64,000 bases of DNA from Pseudomonas syringae (GCF_023278085.1 NZ_CP066265.1:5476983-5540982), one strand, 5' to 3'; counted from the first letter of the stretch, positions 45,759 to 56,185 are shown. Notes: generated by a model from the letters alone, not told the origin. Numbers and translations: made by a program.

Positions 45759-46696
45759 GGGTTATTGGCCTCGCCGTAGACCGCCTTGAGGATCTCGGCT
45801 GCACCTTGCGCCAGCAACGCTTCGGCGACTTCCACGCCCAGCGCCTGGGCCGAGGTTTGCGGTGCGCGGGCTTCTGCATGCAGCAACAGGCTGCCGGACG
45901 GATCGCCGACCAGGCCTCGCAACCAGACATTATCGCCCTCCAGCACGGCATAGCAGGCGATGGGCACCTGGCAGCCACCGTTGAGGTGCTTGTTCAGCGA
46001 GCGCTCGGCAATCACGCGCACTGCAGTGTCTTCGTGATGCAGGGGCGCAAGCAGCGCGTGAATTTCGGCATCGACACTGCGGCATTCGATACCGACCGCG
46101 CCCTGCCCACCGGCGGGCAGGCTGTCGTCGACGCTGATCGACGAGGTGATACGGTCTTCGAAGCCCAGGCGAATCAGGCCGGCCGCAGCGAGGATGATTG
46201 CGTCGTACTCACCGGCATCCAGCTTGGCAAGCCGGGTATTGACGTTGCCGCGCAGGAAGCGGATCTGCAGGTCCGGGCGCCGCGCCAGCAACTGGGCCTG
46301 GCGACGCAGGCTGGAGGTGCCGACCACGCTGCCGGGCGGCAGCGCTTCGAGGCTGGCGAAGGTATTGGATACAAATGCATCGCGCGGGTCTTCCCGTTCG
46401 CAGATGCAAAACAGACCCAGCCCCTGAGGGAAGTCCATCGGCACATCTTTCATCGAATGCACGGCGATGTCGGCACGGTCTTCCAGAAGCGCTGTTTCCA
46501 GCTCTTTGACGAACAGGCCCTTGCCGCCGATTTTCGACAATGGCGAGTCCAGCAGCTTGTCGCCACGGCTGACCATGGGCACCAGAGTGACGATAAGGCC
46601 CGGATGAGCCTGCTCCAGGCGCGCTTTTACATATTCGGCCTGCCAGAGGGCCAGCGCGCTTTTGCGGGTGGCAATGCGGATTTCGCGAGAGGACAT
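45755..46696 (-). CDS. hemC: Hydroxymethylbilane synthase (porphobilinogen deaminase)
   Basis: Condenses four porphobilinogens into hydroxymethylbilane. The 313-residue protein starts [23 protein letters not shown]. It has the HSMKDVP motif, [18 protein letters not shown] and the dipyrromethane-cofactor Cys in [13 protein letters not shown]. The ATG at 46696 is chosen; a 44-residue longer frame begins in the intergenic region and is not family-like. First gene of hemCDXY, 234 bp after algR on the same strand. Confidence 0.97.
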   Translation of the reverse strand: MSSREIRIATRKSALALWQAEYVKARLEQAHPGLIVTLVPMVSRGDKLLDSPLSKIGGKGLFVKELETALLEDRADIAVHSMKDVPMDFPQGLGLFCICEREDPRDAFVSNTFASLEALPPGSVVGTSSLRRQAQLLARRPDLQIRFLRGNVNTRLAKLDAGEYDAIILAAAGLIRLGFEDRITSSISVDDSLPAGGQGAVGIECRSVDAEIHALLAPLHHEDTAVRVIAERSLNKHLNGGCQVPIACYAVLEGDNVWLRGLVGDPSGSLLLHAEARAPQTSAQALGVEVAEALLAQGAAEILKAVYGEANNP

Positions 46697-46930
46697 TGAA
46701 CAATCCGTACTGAATAGATGCGACGGATAATAACAGCTCAGCCGGAACGACTTCAGTGCTGCCTGAAAACTTGCGTCAGTCCACCGTTTCCGGGCAGCGA
46801 ATCGGCCAGTGGCTGAGGGGTCTGACAAGAAGGGTTGGCGATGCAGAAGCCGGAAAACGCACAGTCCTGAGATGTCGATCAGTGCTGTGACTCGGCCTTG
46901 GCATTCGTGGCCCCAGAGCGGGTGAAAACC
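46697..46930 (-). promoter_or_regulatory. hemC upstream region (algR-hemC gap)
   Basis: A 234-bp gap between the algR 3' end and the hemC start. No ORF is credible. It should hold the hem operon promoter; I see no specific operator. Confidence 0.4.
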
Positions 46931-47680
46931 CTAGAGCTGCTGCATCATTTTGCGAACACCCGCCACATGACGGCGGCTGACAGTCAGCGCGTCGCTGGCC
47001 TGAAGGCCCCTCACGAACAACTGAAAGTGCCCAAGCGGCGTGCGTTGCATGCGCTCGATTCGGTCACGCGCCACCAGTGCGTTGCGGTGAATACGCACGA
47101 ACCGGTCACCGAACTCGTCTTCCAGCGCCTTCAGTGGCTCGTCGAGCAGGACCTCGCCACCTTCATGTCGCAGGGTGACGTACTTGTGATCGGCAATGAA
47201 ATAGATCACATGGTCCAGCGGAATCAGCTCGATGCCCTTGCGGGTCCGGGCGCTGATATGACTGCGCGGGCCTGAGCCGCTTTCGGCAGCAGGGCGAGTC
47301 ATGGCGGCCAGCTGAACGCGATTCGGGCGCTCGGCTTTGCGCAATGCTTCGATCAGATGCTCGGAGCGCACGGGCTTGACCAGGTAGCCGACCGCGCTGA
47401 CCTGAAAAGCTTCCAGGGCAAACTCGTCGTGTGCGGTGCAAAACACCACGGCTGGCGGTGCTTCACGCTCGCACAGCCGCGCCGCGACTTGCAGGCCATC
47501 AAGGCCCGGCATGCGAATATCGAGCAACACGATATCCGGCTTGTGGGTTTCGATCAGCGCCAAGGCTTCTTCACCATTGGAGGCGCTGGATTCCAGTACT
47601 CGGTAACCCTCGATTTCGTTGACCATGCGGCTGAGTCGCTCGCGGGCCAAGGGTTCGTCATCAACGATCAGGACATTCAT
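46931..47680 (-). CDS. algR: LytTR-type response regulator AlgR
   Basis: A 249-residue two-component regulator. The N-terminal receiver has the acidic pocket Asp7/Asp8 and phosphoacceptor Asp54 in DIVLLDIRMPGLDG. The C-terminal LytTR DNA-binding domain has HVIYFIADHKYVTLRHEGGEVLLDEPLKALE and RIHRNALVARDRIERMQR. In Pseudomonas AlgR controls alginate genes, type IV pili (twitching) and virulence. The start at 47680 overlaps the algZ stop by 4 bp. Confidence 0.96.
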   Translation of the reverse strand: MNVLIVDDEPLARERLSRMVNEIEGYRVLESSASNGEEALALIETHKPDIVLLDIRMPGLDGLQVAARLCEREAPPAVVFCTAHDEFALEAFQVSAVGYLVKPVRSEHLIEALRKAERPNRVQLAAMTRPAAESGSGPRSHISARTRKGIELIPLDHVIYFIADHKYVTLRHEGGEVLLDEPLKALEDEFGDRFVRIHRNALVARDRIERMQRTPLGHFQLFVRGLQASDALTVSRRHVAGVRKMMQQL

Positions 47681-48759
47681 ATAGCTCTGGCTTCCTGCGT
47701 GAGTCTCGCACAAGGATAGCGTAGACAGGTGTAGTGACGACCGTCACGGCGCTCCACGCTCAGACTGGCGTGCGGACCAAAAAGTGCCGCAATGCGTGCA
47801 CCGATATTTGTCAGGGCTTGCTGAGTACCGTTGGAAGTCTGCCGAGTGGCAGCTTCTTCATAGGGATTGCTGACGCTCAATATGAACTCTCCCTCTTCAT
47901 AATCTGCTTCGACTGTTACTACGCCCCCTTCGACTCGCGGAGCAATGCCATAGATCAAAGCGTTTTCAAGTAATGGCTGCAAGGTTAGCTGGGGAATCGG
48001 CAAGTCATCGGGAATTGCGCTCACCCTCCAGTCCAACTGTAGACGCTCGCCGAGACGATATTGCTCAATCGATAAATATCGTTTTGCCAACGCCAGTTCT
48101 TCACCCCATGTCACCAGGCTGCCGGGCTTGGCCAGGCTGGCGCGAAACAGGTCAGACAAATCCAGTACCGCCTGCTCCGCCTTGACCGGGTCGCTGGCGA
48201 CCAGGCTCGCAATACTATTGAGGGTGTTGAACAGAAAGTGCGGGCGGATGCGTGCCTGCAATGATTCGATTCTCGCCCGCAGCTCGCCCTGCTGCTGCTT
48301 GCGCCATTGGCTCTGAAGATAGAAATAACGCAGCATCAGGGCTGACATGATCAATGCGATGGTCGAGTAACGCAGATAACGCTCGACCATCCCGCTGACC
48401 GAGATTCTGCCGGTAAGCTGACACACATCGGTGACGGCCGTGCACAATAACGTCAAACCGACCACCAACAGGCAGCTGAGCATGCCGGCCAGCCCGGGCG
48501 TCAGGCGCGCCAGCCAAGGCCGCAGCCCGCAGAGCAGCGCCGCCGAGAGCAGCACGATCCACTGCACGAACAGTGACATGAGCGCCAGGCGCACCCAGTC
48601 GAACCCGCTGCGCATCGGTTCTACCAGCACCAGAATCACCACCAGCAGCTCGGCCAGTACCACAAGCACCAGCAATGCCTGCGGCAGGCACAGTTCGGGG
48701 AGGAAAAAGTCTTTGCCGGGAACGGGCCTGGCAGGGTGTTTCAACGGTTCGGTCTGCAT
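47677..48759 (-). CDS. algZ: Sensor histidine kinase AlgZ (FimS)
   Basis: A 360-residue kinase of the LytS class with about four to six hydrophobic segments in residues 25-165. The phosphoacceptor region ARIRPHFLFNTLNSIASLV follows, then an ATPase part with LQPLLENALIYGIAPRVEGG and the G-box region TNIGARIAALFG. It is the partner of AlgR, with which it overlaps by 4 bp. Divergent from argH, with a 134-bp shared upstream region. Confidence 0.95.
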   Translation of the reverse strand: MQTEPLKHPARPVPGKDFFLPELCLPQALLVLVVLAELLVVILVLVEPMRSGFDWVRLALMSLFVQWIVLLSAALLCGLRPWLARLTPGLAGMLSCLLVVGLTLLCTAVTDVCQLTGRISVSGMVERYLRYSTIALIMSALMLRYFYLQSQWRKQQQGELRARIESLQARIRPHFLFNTLNSIASLVASDPVKAEQAVLDLSDLFRASLAKPGSLVTWGEELALAKRYLSIEQYRLGERLQLDWRVSAIPDDLPIPQLTLQPLLENALIYGIAPRVEGGVVTVEADYEEGEFILSVSNPYEEAATRQTSNGTQQALTNIGARIAALFGPHASLSVERRDGRHYTCLRYPCARLTQEARAI

Positions 48760-48893
48760 GGCCTCAGTCTCTGCCCTGGCCTCGTCGGCAGCAAGCCATC
48801 CGGGAATAAAAAAGCATCAACCCTGTTATCATCGCTACCGCCCTTGTGCCAGGTATCGGGCACGCCACTTACTGTTGAGCAACGAGCGAATCC

Positions 48894-50288
48894 ATGAGCA
48901 CCGACAAGACCAACCAGTCCTGGGGCGGCCGCTTCAGTGAACCCGTCGACGCATTCGTCGCACGTTTCACTGCCTCCGTCACCTTCGATCAACGCCTGTA
49001 TCGCCACGACATCATGGGCTCCATCGCCCACGCCACAATGCTGGCCAAGGTGGGCGTTCTGACCGACGCCGAGCGCGATACCATCATTGACGGTCTGAAC
49101 GCCATCCAGGCAGAAATCGAGGCCGGCAGCTTCGAGTGGCGCGTCGATCTGGAAGACGTGCACATGAACATTGAAGCACGCCTGACCGATCGCATCGGCA
49201 TCACCGGCAAGAAGCTGCACACCGGTCGCAGCCGCAACGATCAGGTGGCCACCGATATTCGCCTGTGGCTGCGTGACGAAATCGATCTGATCCTGAGTGA
49301 AATCACCCGTCTGCAGCAAGGTTTGCTGGGCCAGGCCGAGCGCGAAGCCGAAACCATCATGCCTGGTTTCACGCATTTGCAGACGGCCCAGCCGGTAACA
49401 TTCGGTCACCATATGCTGGCCTGGTTCGAAATGCTCAGCCGCGACTACGAGCGTCTGGTGGACTGCCGCAAGCGTCTGAACCGCATGCCGCTGGGCAGCG
49501 CCGCGCTGGCGGGCACCACCTACCCGATCGACCGCGAACTGACCTGCAAACTGCTGGGCTTCGACGTGGTGGGCGGCAATTCGCTGGACGGCGTGTCGGA
49601 TCGCGATTTCGCCATCGAATTCTGTTCGGCCGCTTCCATCGCCATGATGCACCTGTCGCGCTTCTCGGAAGAGCTGGTGCTCTGGACCAGTGCGCAATTT
49701 CAGTTCATCGATTTGCCGGATCGCTTCTGCACGGGCAGCTCGATCATGCCGCAGAAGAAAAACCCTGACGTGCCTGAACTGGTGCGCGGCAAGAGCGGCC
49801 GTGTCTTCGGTGCCTTGATGGGCCTGCTGACCTTGATGAAAGGCCAGCCGCTGGCCTACAACAAGGACAACCAGGAAGACAAGGAGCCGCTGTTCGACGC
49901 GGCCGATACCCTGCGTGATTCGTTGCGCGCGTTCGCCGACATGATCCCGGCGATCAAACCGAAGCACGCGATGATGCGCGAAGCAGCGCTGCGCGGGTTC
50001 TCCACGGCGACCGATCTGGCGGATTACCTCGTGCGCCGGGGCCTGCCGTTCCGGGACTGCCATGAAATCGTGGGTCATGCCGTGAAGTACGGCGTGGAAA
50101 CCGGCAAGGACCTGGCGGAAATGAGCCTGGAAGAGCTGCGTCAGTTCAGTAACCAGATCGAGCAGGACGTCTTCGCGGTGCTGACCCTGGAAGGCTCGGT
50201 GAATGCCCGCAACCACATCGGCGGCACCGCGCCCGAACAGGTTCGCGCTGCTGTGGTTCGCGGTCAGGAACTGCTGGCCACACGCTGA
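48894..50288 (+). CDS. argH: Argininosuccinate lyase
   Basis: Splits argininosuccinate into arginine and fumarate, the last step of arginine synthesis. The 464-residue protein has the superfamily signature [16 protein letters not shown] with catalytic Ser, and [14 protein letters not shown] with the catalytic His. The start [25 protein letters not shown] is standard. Stand-alone gene, divergent from algZ and followed by a palindromic repeat. The same neighbour pair is conserved in Pseudomonas. Confidence 0.98.
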   Translation: MSTDKTNQSWGGRFSEPVDAFVARFTASVTFDQRLYRHDIMGSIAHATMLAKVGVLTDAERDTIIDGLNAIQAEIEAGSFEWRVDLEDVHMNIEARLTDRIGITGKKLHTGRSRNDQVATDIRLWLRDEIDLILSEITRLQQGLLGQAEREAETIMPGFTHLQTAQPVTFGHHMLAWFEMLSRDYERLVDCRKRLNRMPLGSAALAGTTYPIDRELTCKLLGFDVVGGNSLDGVSDRDFAIEFCSAASIAMMHLSRFSEELVLWTSAQFQFIDLPDRFCTGSSIMPQKKNPDVPELVRGKSGRVFGALMGLLTLMKGQPLAYNKDNQEDKEPLFDAADTLRDSLRAFADMIPAIKPKHAMMREAALRGFSTATDLADYLVRRGLPFRDCHEIVGHAVKYGVETGKDLAEMSLEELRQFSNQIEQDVFAVLTLEGSVNARNHIGGTAPEQVRAAVVRGQELLATR

Positions 50289-50322
50289 ACATAACGTTCT
50301 GGATGCACCGCGTCCGGTGATC

Positions 50323-50456
50323 ATCGTTCCCACGCTCCGCGTGGGAATGCCTTTCTGGACGCTCTGCGTCCGATCCTGACGGTGCGCCGCGGCGCTGGTA
50401 TGTGACGCAGAGCGTCACGAACTGCATGCCAACGCGGAGCATTGGCACGATAGTCG
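50323..50456. repeat. Rearranged copy of the GACGC palindrome element
   Basis: This contains CGTTCCCACGCTCCGCGTGGG (inside 50325-50346), GGACGCTCTGCGTCC, GTGACGCAGAGCGTCAC (50402-50418) and CCAACGCGGAGCATTGG. The arms are those of the 8854-9275 units but arranged right arm first, then left arm. It fills half of the 271-bp argH-SpmAB gap. Confidence 0.8.
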
Positions 50457-50559
50457 GCCTAGCCCCTGCTCATCGTCCTACGACTCTTTCAGCACCTGCC
50501 GATTTCCCTCCGGCGCACCCCGCCGTTATCATCCCCGCATCTTGTGAAGGACTTATCCG

Positions 50560-51801
50560 ATGCTCAATGGCCTGTGGCTTGGTTTTTTTGTCGTGGCGAC
50601 GATCTCCGCGCTGGTGCAGTGGCTGGTGGGCGGTAATGCGGGCATTTTTGCGGCAATGGTCGAAAGCATCTTCGCCATGGCCAAGCTGTCGGTCGAGGTC
50701 ATGGTGCTGCTGTTCGGTACGCTGACCCTGTGGCTCGGTTTTCTGCGTATCGCGGAAAAGGCAGGGATTGTCGACTGGCTGGCCAAAGTCCTCGGGCCAC
50801 TGTTCCTGCGCTTGATGCCGGAAGTTCCGCCGGGCCATCCGGCGCTGGGTCTGATTACCCTCAATTTTGCCGCCAACGCCCTGGGTCTCGACAACGCGGC
50901 GACGCCTATCGGCCTGAAAGCCATGCGTTCGTTGCAGGAACTCAATCCCAGCAAGACCGCTGCCAGTAACGCGCAGATCCTGTTTCTGGTGCTCAACGCC
51001 TCGTCTCTGACCCTGCTGCCAGTGACGATCTTCATGTACCGCGCCCAGCAAGGTGCGCCCGATCCGACACTGGTGTTTCTGCCGATCCTGCTGGCGACCA
51101 GCGTTTCGACCATTGTCGGCCTGCTGTCGGTCGCCTTCATGCAGCGTCTGCGTCTGTGGGACCCGGTAGTGCTTGCCTATCTGATCCCCGGCGCTTTGCT
51201 GCTTGGCGTCTTCATGGCCTTTCTCGGCACGCTGTCGGCGGCCGCGCTGGCGGGCCTGTCGTCGATTCTGGGCAACCTCACGCTGTTCGGCCTGATCATG
51301 ATGTTCCTGATCATCGGCACGCTGCGCAAAGTGCTGGTTTACGAGGCCTTCGTCGAAGGCGCGAAAGAAGGTTTCGACGTCGCCAAGAGTCTGCTGCCTT
51401 ATCTGGTTGCGATGCTCTGCGCGGTGGGCGTGCTGCGTGCCTCCGGCGCACTGGACTTCGGCCTCGAAGGCATTCGGCATGTGGTGCAGTGGCTGGGGCT
51501 GGACACCCGCTTTGTCGATGCACTGCCGACGGCCATGGTCAAACCTTTCTCCGGCAGCGCTGCCCGCGCCTTGCTGATCGAAACCATGCAGACTCAGGGT
51601 GTGGACAGCTTCGCCGCACTGGCGGCTGCGACGATTCAGGGCAGCACCGAAACCACCTTCTACGTACTGGCGGTGTACTTCGGTGCGGTAGGCATTCAGC
51701 GCGCCCGCCATGCGGTGGGTTGCGCGCTGCTGGCTGAATTTTCCGGCGTTGTGGCGGCGATCTTCGTCTGCTACTGGTTTTTCGGCGCCACTGCCAGCTA
51801 G
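50560..51801 (+). CDS. Nucleoside recognition / spore maturation (SpmA-SpmB-like) membrane protein
   Basis: A 413-residue inner-membrane protein with about ten hydrophobic segments and two Gate (nucleoside recognition) domains. The first half matches SpmA (GLITLNFAANALGLDNAATPIGLKAM), the second SpmB (ATIQGSTETTFYVLAVYFGAVGI). In Bacillus these are two proteins involved in spore dehydration; here they are fused in a non-sporulating organism. The transported substance is unknown. Followed by a convergent gene 4 bp away. Confidence 0.88.
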   Translation: MLNGLWLGFFVVATISALVQWLVGGNAGIFAAMVESIFAMAKLSVEVMVLLFGTLTLWLGFLRIAEKAGIVDWLAKVLGPLFLRLMPEVPPGHPALGLITLNFAANALGLDNAATPIGLKAMRSLQELNPSKTAASNAQILFLVLNASSLTLLPVTIFMYRAQQGAPDPTLVFLPILLATSVSTIVGLLSVAFMQRLRLWDPVVLAYLIPGALLLGVFMAFLGTLSAAALAGLSSILGNLTLFGLIMMFLIIGTLRKVLVYEAFVEGAKEGFDVAKSLLPYLVAMLCAVGVLRASGALDFGLEGIRHVVQWLGLDTRFVDALPTAMVKPFSGSAARALLIETMQTQGVDSFAALAAATIQGSTETTFYVLAVYFGAVGIQRARHAVGCALLAEFSGVVAAIFVCYWFFGATAS

Positions 51802-51805
51802 AACG

Positions 51806-53002
51806 CTATTGCGCCGGTGCTGCGGGAGCCGATTCAGCCGGGGCTGACTCGGTTGGAGCAGCCTCCTGTTTCGGCTCGCTGGCGTCCGGCTCCGCAGGTG
51901 CCGATTCAGGCGTCACCGGGTCAGTCGAGTCACCGCCGGGCTTGAGCTTGATCAGCCTGCCAGTCGGTCGTTTCACGGCTGGCTGGTCGTTATCGGTCAC
52001 CACGAATCGCAGCACGCCGATCATCTGCCCATCCTCGGTCAGCACCCTCACCTGCCAGCGGCCGGTGACGTCCTGCGGGAAGTTCTGCTTGCGCGTCCAG
52101 GCGCGGTAGCCCTCCTTGCGCCCCCCGTGGATGTCCAGGGCGATGCGGTCCATTTCCTGACCTTCGTGCCACCACACATGGTAAATGCGCTCATCAAGGC
52201 CGCGTGGCGCGTTGATGGCGGTATAGGCGTACAGGCCGCCGTTGCGCAACTGTTTGGCGCTGATCAGCGAGATGCTGTCCCCCGGCGTGCGATTCTTGTT
52301 ATCGAAATCCGGGCTGACGGCCACTTCGGTCAGCCAGAGTGTCGCCGGTGGCACCCAGGAGCGCAGCAGCCAGCCCGCCGCGCCGATGGCCAGGATCATC
52401 GTGATAACGGTCAGCGCGCTGCGCCAGGTGTTGAGCGGGAAGTTCGCCATCAGGCTGGGCGCCGACAACAGCATCGCCACGCCCAGTGCCAGCTTGTAGC
52501 TCTCGGCGGTGGTCAGGTGCAGGATGATCGGCAGCGCGGTGAGCAGCGCAGCAAACAGCGTCAGGGTGTGCAGCGTCATGAACAGCCAGCGCCTTGGTGC
52601 CAGCCATTTGTAGTAAAGCGGGTCAATGATCGAGATCAGCCCGGCGGCCCCGAGCGCCGCAGTGAACACGGCCTGGCCGCTGTTCCAGGTGGTGGTGATG
52701 AAAAAGAACGGCAGCACGAAAAACAGGCTTTCCTGGTGGATCATCTGCGTGCCATAACGCAGCAGGCCCTGCGGAATCTCGCGCCCCAGAGCCTTGTTGA
52801 GCAGCCCTACCATGGTGTTTTCGATCATCAGCCACAGCCAGCTGATCAGCATCACCACTGCGATCCAGGTGGCCAGGCTTTCCTGGCGGTCAACCAGAAT
52901 GAAACTGGCGATCCCGGAAACGAAACCAAACGCCGCAATGAGCCCCGGATAGCGCTGCATCAAGTTGAGCACGGGTGTCACATAGCGGTTCAGATCAAGC
53001 AT
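51806..53002 (-). CDS. DUF5924/DUF2914 family membrane protein
   Basis: A 398-residue protein. Residues 1-230 hold six or seven hydrophobic segments, including PGLIAAFGFVSGIASFILV. A globular DUF2914-type domain follows (LYAYTAINAPRGLDERIYHVWWHEGQEMDRI). The tail from about 340 is low-complexity and rich in Ala, Pro and Glu. It matches a Pseudomonas family of unknown function. A terminator at 53030-53064 separates it from the upstream M16 gene. Confidence 0.85.
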   Translation of the reverse strand: MLDLNRYVTPVLNLMQRYPGLIAAFGFVSGIASFILVDRQESLATWIAVVMLISWLWLMIENTMVGLLNKALGREIPQGLLRYGTQMIHQESLFFVLPFFFITTTWNSGQAVFTAALGAAGLISIIDPLYYKWLAPRRWLFMTLHTLTLFAALLTALPIILHLTTAESYKLALGVAMLLSAPSLMANFPLNTWRSALTVITMILAIGAAGWLLRSWVPPATLWLTEVAVSPDFDNKNRTPGDSISLISAKQLRNGGLYAYTAINAPRGLDERIYHVWWHEGQEMDRIALDIHGGRKEGYRAWTRKQNFPQDVTGRWQVRVLTEDGQMIGVLRFVVTDNDQPAVKRPTGRLIKLKPGGDSTDPVTPESAPAEPDASEPKQEAAPTESAPAESAPAAPAQ

Positions 53003-53029
53003 CGGGGTCGTTCACTCAGGTTGATTCAT

Positions 53030-53064
53030 ACAAAAACCGCGCAGCGTACCAAACGCTGCGCGGT
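53030..53064 (-). terminator. Rho-independent terminator of the M16 peptidase gene
   Basis: A perfect 12-bp stem ACCGCGCAGCGT (53036-53047) / ACGCTGCGCGGT (53053-53064) with a 5-nt loop; on the minus strand it is followed by TTTTTG. It lies 35 bp after the minus-strand stop. Confidence 0.9.
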
Positions 53065-53098
53065 GCCTGCACCAGACGTACAGTTCGGTATCAGGATT

Positions 53099-54475
53099 CT
53101 ATTTTTTTCGTGTCCGCCAGAGCCACAAAGCCAGTAGCACGATCAGGGCCAGTACCCCCGCAAGCACTTCGTACAGGCCGTCATAGCTGAGCAGCGGTTT
53201 TTCGATTCGCATGTAGCCGGGCTGGGCGAGCAACTGACGCATGGCCTGATTGGCGGTTTCGAGGCTCACGGCCTTGATACGCTTTGCAGGGTCGCCAAAA
53301 CGCCCGTTTTCATAGTCGTTGAGCGCGCTCCAATAGTAGTCGGCCAGCGCACTGTTGCCCTGAGTGGCCCATGATTGCCGATCAATGGCCAACTGTTGCA
53401 GCCGCGCAAACGTGGCAGGCTGCAGGCCCTCTTTCTGCAAACGCTCGACCAGTGCCCGGATATCCTGCTCGGCTTCGGTGACATCTTCACGCTCGACGTC
53501 GGCGTTCAGGCTCAGGAAGCCGACATCGCCGAACACTTCGCGCTCTGCCGAGGGCCCGTAGGACAGGCCGTGCTTCAGGCGCAGCTCAGTGTAGAGCGCC
53601 CAGTCGAGATACGCTTTGACCAGATCCCAGGTCTCATCGTGCTGGTCGTCGAGTTGCGGCTCAGGATAGATCAGATGCAGCCTGGCGTTGGCCCCCAGAC
53701 CACCGCGTTGCAGCTCGCGACGCGGTTCGGCAGCGCCATTGCTTTGCGCCAGCGGCGGGTGATCGATCGGATCGGTCGGCGCCAGCTTGCCGAACGTGCG
53801 CTCCAGATAGGCTGGCAGCAGCTTGTCCAGATCGCCGACCACGATCAGCGTCATGTTGTTGGGTGCGTACCAATTGGCGAACACATCCTCGACATGCTCC
53901 AGCTTGATACCGTCGACTTCAGGGCGTTCGGCGCATTTCAAGCCCAGCTCCACGGCCAGCCGGCTGCTGGCGCTGCGTCCCGAGTCGCGTTGCTCAAGCA
54001 GGTGCTGCAAATGCGAGAAGTGTCCGCCGTCTTCGCGCTCGACCACACGTTTGACGCCGTCCAGGCGCGCCTGGCTCAGCTCGGTTCGGGTCATGATTTC
54101 CAGCAGCAGGTCCAGCACCTTGCGCTGGTTGCGCGCCGGCGCTTCGATCACAAAGGTGGTGTCGGCATTGCTGGTAAACGCATTCCACTCACCGCCGAGT
54201 GCCTGCATGCGCTTCTCCAGCCCGCCTTCGCCACTGTCATCCACCCCGCTGAACAGCAAGTGTTCCAGCAGGTGTGGCAGTTCCTTGTCGGCACAGGGAA
54301 AGTCATCGAAACCGATGCCGACGACTAGCCGGATGGCCACATGGCCCTTTTCATAACCGGGCTTGAGAAGGATTTGCAAACCATTGGGCAGCAGGTAGCC
54401 CTCGACCTGAAGACGGTCAAGGGCAAATGAAGGGAGTGAACCGAGGAGCAGACAAGCGAACAGCAGGCAACGCAT
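53099..54475 (-). CDS. M16 family (insulinase-like) metallopeptidase, membrane-anchored
   Basis: A 458-residue protein with a signal peptide (MRCLLFACLLLGSLPSFA), an M16 domain and a C-terminal hydrophobic helix (VLAGVLALIVLLALWLW) followed by RTRKK, a tail anchor. The inverted zinc motif appears as HLLEHLLFSG (HxxEH) with the acidic third ligand downstream in VVEREDGGHFS. Only one M16 repeat is present, so it probably works as a dimer or monomeric half. Substrate unknown; acts in the periplasm. Confidence 0.9.
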   Translation of the reverse strand: MRCLLFACLLLGSLPSFALDRLQVEGYLLPNGLQILLKPGYEKGHVAIRLVVGIGFDDFPCADKELPHLLEHLLFSGVDDSGEGGLEKRMQALGGEWNAFTSNADTTFVIEAPARNQRKVLDLLLEIMTRTELSQARLDGVKRVVEREDGGHFSHLQHLLEQRDSGRSASSRLAVELGLKCAERPEVDGIKLEHVEDVFANWYAPNNMTLIVVGDLDKLLPAYLERTFGKLAPTDPIDHPPLAQSNGAAEPRRELQRGGLGANARLHLIYPEPQLDDQHDETWDLVKAYLDWALYTELRLKHGLSYGPSAEREVFGDVGFLSLNADVEREDVTEAEQDIRALVERLQKEGLQPATFARLQQLAIDRQSWATQGNSALADYYWSALNDYENGRFGDPAKRIKAVSLETANQAMRQLLAQPGYMRIEKPLLSYDGLYEVLAGVLALIVLLALWLWRTRKK

Positions 54476-54532
54476 AAAACAGCTTTCCTGGCGGGCCGGT
54501 ATGTTTAACAGACTTCACCTCGGCCCTTACGT

Positions 54533-56185
54533 TCACCGTGATCGTTCGGGTTCGTCCTCGCTCGACAAGGCGCCTGTGTCAGCGGTTTCCAGTACTGCAT
54601 AGGCGCTGCTGCAGAACAGCGAGTTGAGGCGTTTCATGTCGGCGATCAGCTCCAGGTGCAGCGAGCTGGTTTCGATGCTCTGCACCACCTTGTTGCGCAG
54701 ACGGCTGACGTGAGCGTGGGCCAGGCGACGTTCCTCGGCCCTGAAGCGGCGTTTCTCACGCAATAACTGACGTGCGCTCTCGTGATCGCCGCTGAGGAAA
54801 ACCGAAAGCCCCAGGCGCAGGTTCGACTGCAGCTGGATATGCAGATCGGCCAACTCTTCAAGCCCGACTTCGGAGAATGAGCGACGATGCGCGGTCTTCT
54901 GCTGCTGGATCTTGCGCAGCATGCGTTCAATCAGGCCGCTGGCCAGTTCCAGGTTGATGGTCAGCTCGATGATCTCGGCCCAGCGCCGGTTATCGTGCTC
55001 GCCGAGGTCTTCACGGGGCATCTGCGCCAGATATAGCTTGATCGCGCTGTACAGTGCTTCAACGTCGTCGTTCAGGCGCCGCACTTCCTGCGTGACGGCT
55101 GTTTGCGTACCGCGTAGCACCGCCAGCATCGAACCGAGCATGCTCTCGATCAGGTCGCCCATGCGCAAGGTTTCGCGCACTGCGTTGGCCAGTGCGAGGC
55201 TGGGCGTCGACAGCGCAGTCAGGTCCAGATGCCGAGGCTTGGCCAGCCCGCCGGTTTCATTCTGCTGCGGCAGCAAGTACGAGCACAGCCGCGCCATCGG
55301 GGCCACGGTGGGCAGCATGATCAGGCAGCGCACGGTGTTGTAGATCAGATGAAAGCCGATGACCAGTTCCTGTGGACGAAAGCCCAGCGTGTCGATCCAT
55401 TCGACCAGCGGATCGAGCACCGGAATGATCAGCAGCAAGCCAAGCAGTTTGTACAGCAGGCTGCCGAGCGCCACTTGCCGACCGGCGACGTTCTGCATGC
55501 TGGTGCTGAGGAACGCCAGGAGCCCACTGCCGATGTTGGCGCCGATCACCAGCCCGATCGCGACCGGCAAACCGATGACTTCGGTGCCTGCCAGCGTGGC
55601 AGTCAACAGCACCGCTGCGAGGCTGGAATAGGAAATCAGCGCAAACATGGCGCCCACCAACGCATCCAGCAACAGGTCGCCGGTCAGCGAAGCAAACAGC
55701 ACTTTCACCCCGGCCGCCTGAGTGATGGGCGCGGCAGCCGCGACGATCAATTGCAGCGCCAGCACGATCAGGCCCAGACCAATACCGACCCGGCCCATCT
55801 GACCGGCGCGGGTCTGCTTGCGCGACAGAAAGAACACCACACCGAGGAAAATCAGCAGCGGCGACAGCCATGACAAGTCAAATGTCAGTACGCGGGACAT
55901 CAATGCCGTACCGACATCGGCCCCCAGCATGATCACCAGTGCAGGTGTCAGCGTCATCAGCCCCTGGCCGACGAAGGAGGTCACCAGCATGGCGGTAGCG
56001 TTACTGCTCTGTACCATGGCGGTCACCAGAATGCCGGCGATGAACGCCAACGGCCGTTTGGACATGTTCTGGCTGAGCAAGCGGCGCAGTTGCGCTCCAT
56101 AAACACGAAGGATGCCGGTGCGCACGATATGTGTGCCCCAGATCAGCAGGGCGACAGCAGACAGCAAATCGAGCAGGGTCAGCAT
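54533..56185 (-). CDS. Na/Pi cotransporter family protein (PhoU-like C-terminal domain)
   Basis: A 550-residue inner-membrane protein. Two inverted Na_Pi_cotrans repeats carry MVQSSNATAMLVTSFVGQGLMTLTPALVIMLGADVGTAL and the second ISYSSLAAVLLTATLAGTEVIGLPVAIGLVIGANIGSGLLAF, each with the QSS/SS-type motif. A cytoplasmic PhoU-like helical domain from about 330 follows. It transports phosphate with sodium, or regulates phosphate flux. It is 48 bp downstream of the M16 gene start region but separately transcribed. Confidence 0.9.
   Translation of the reverse strand: MLTLLDLLSAVALLIWGTHIVRTGILRVYGAQLRRLLSQNMSKRPLAFIAGILVTAMVQSSNATAMLVTSFVGQGLMTLTPALVIMLGADVGTALMSRVLTFDLSWLSPLLIFLGVVFFLSRKQTRAGQMGRVGIGLGLIVLALQLIVAAAAPITQAAGVKVLFASLTGDLLLDALVGAMFALISYSSLAAVLLTATLAGTEVIGLPVAIGLVIGANIGSGLLAFLSTSMQNVAGRQVALGSLLYKLLGLLLIIPVLDPLVEWIDTLGFRPQELVIGFHLIYNTVRCLIMLPTVAPMARLCSYLLPQQNETGGLAKPRHLDLTALSTPSLALANAVRETLRMGDLIESMLGSMLAVLRGTQTAVTQEVRRLNDDVEALYSAIKLYLAQMPREDLGEHDNRRWAEIIELTINLELASGLIERMLRKIQQQKTAHRRSFSEVGLEELADLHIQLQSNLRLGLSVFLSGDHESARQLLREKRRFRAEERRLAHAHVSRLRNKVVQSIETSSLHLELIADMKRLNSLFCSSAYAVLETADTGALSSEDEPERSR

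Noticed and set aside
48741..50333. 530-codon frame antisense to argH
   Set aside because: Shadow of a clear argininosuccinate lyase; the antisense translation is compositionally odd and unrelated to any family I know.
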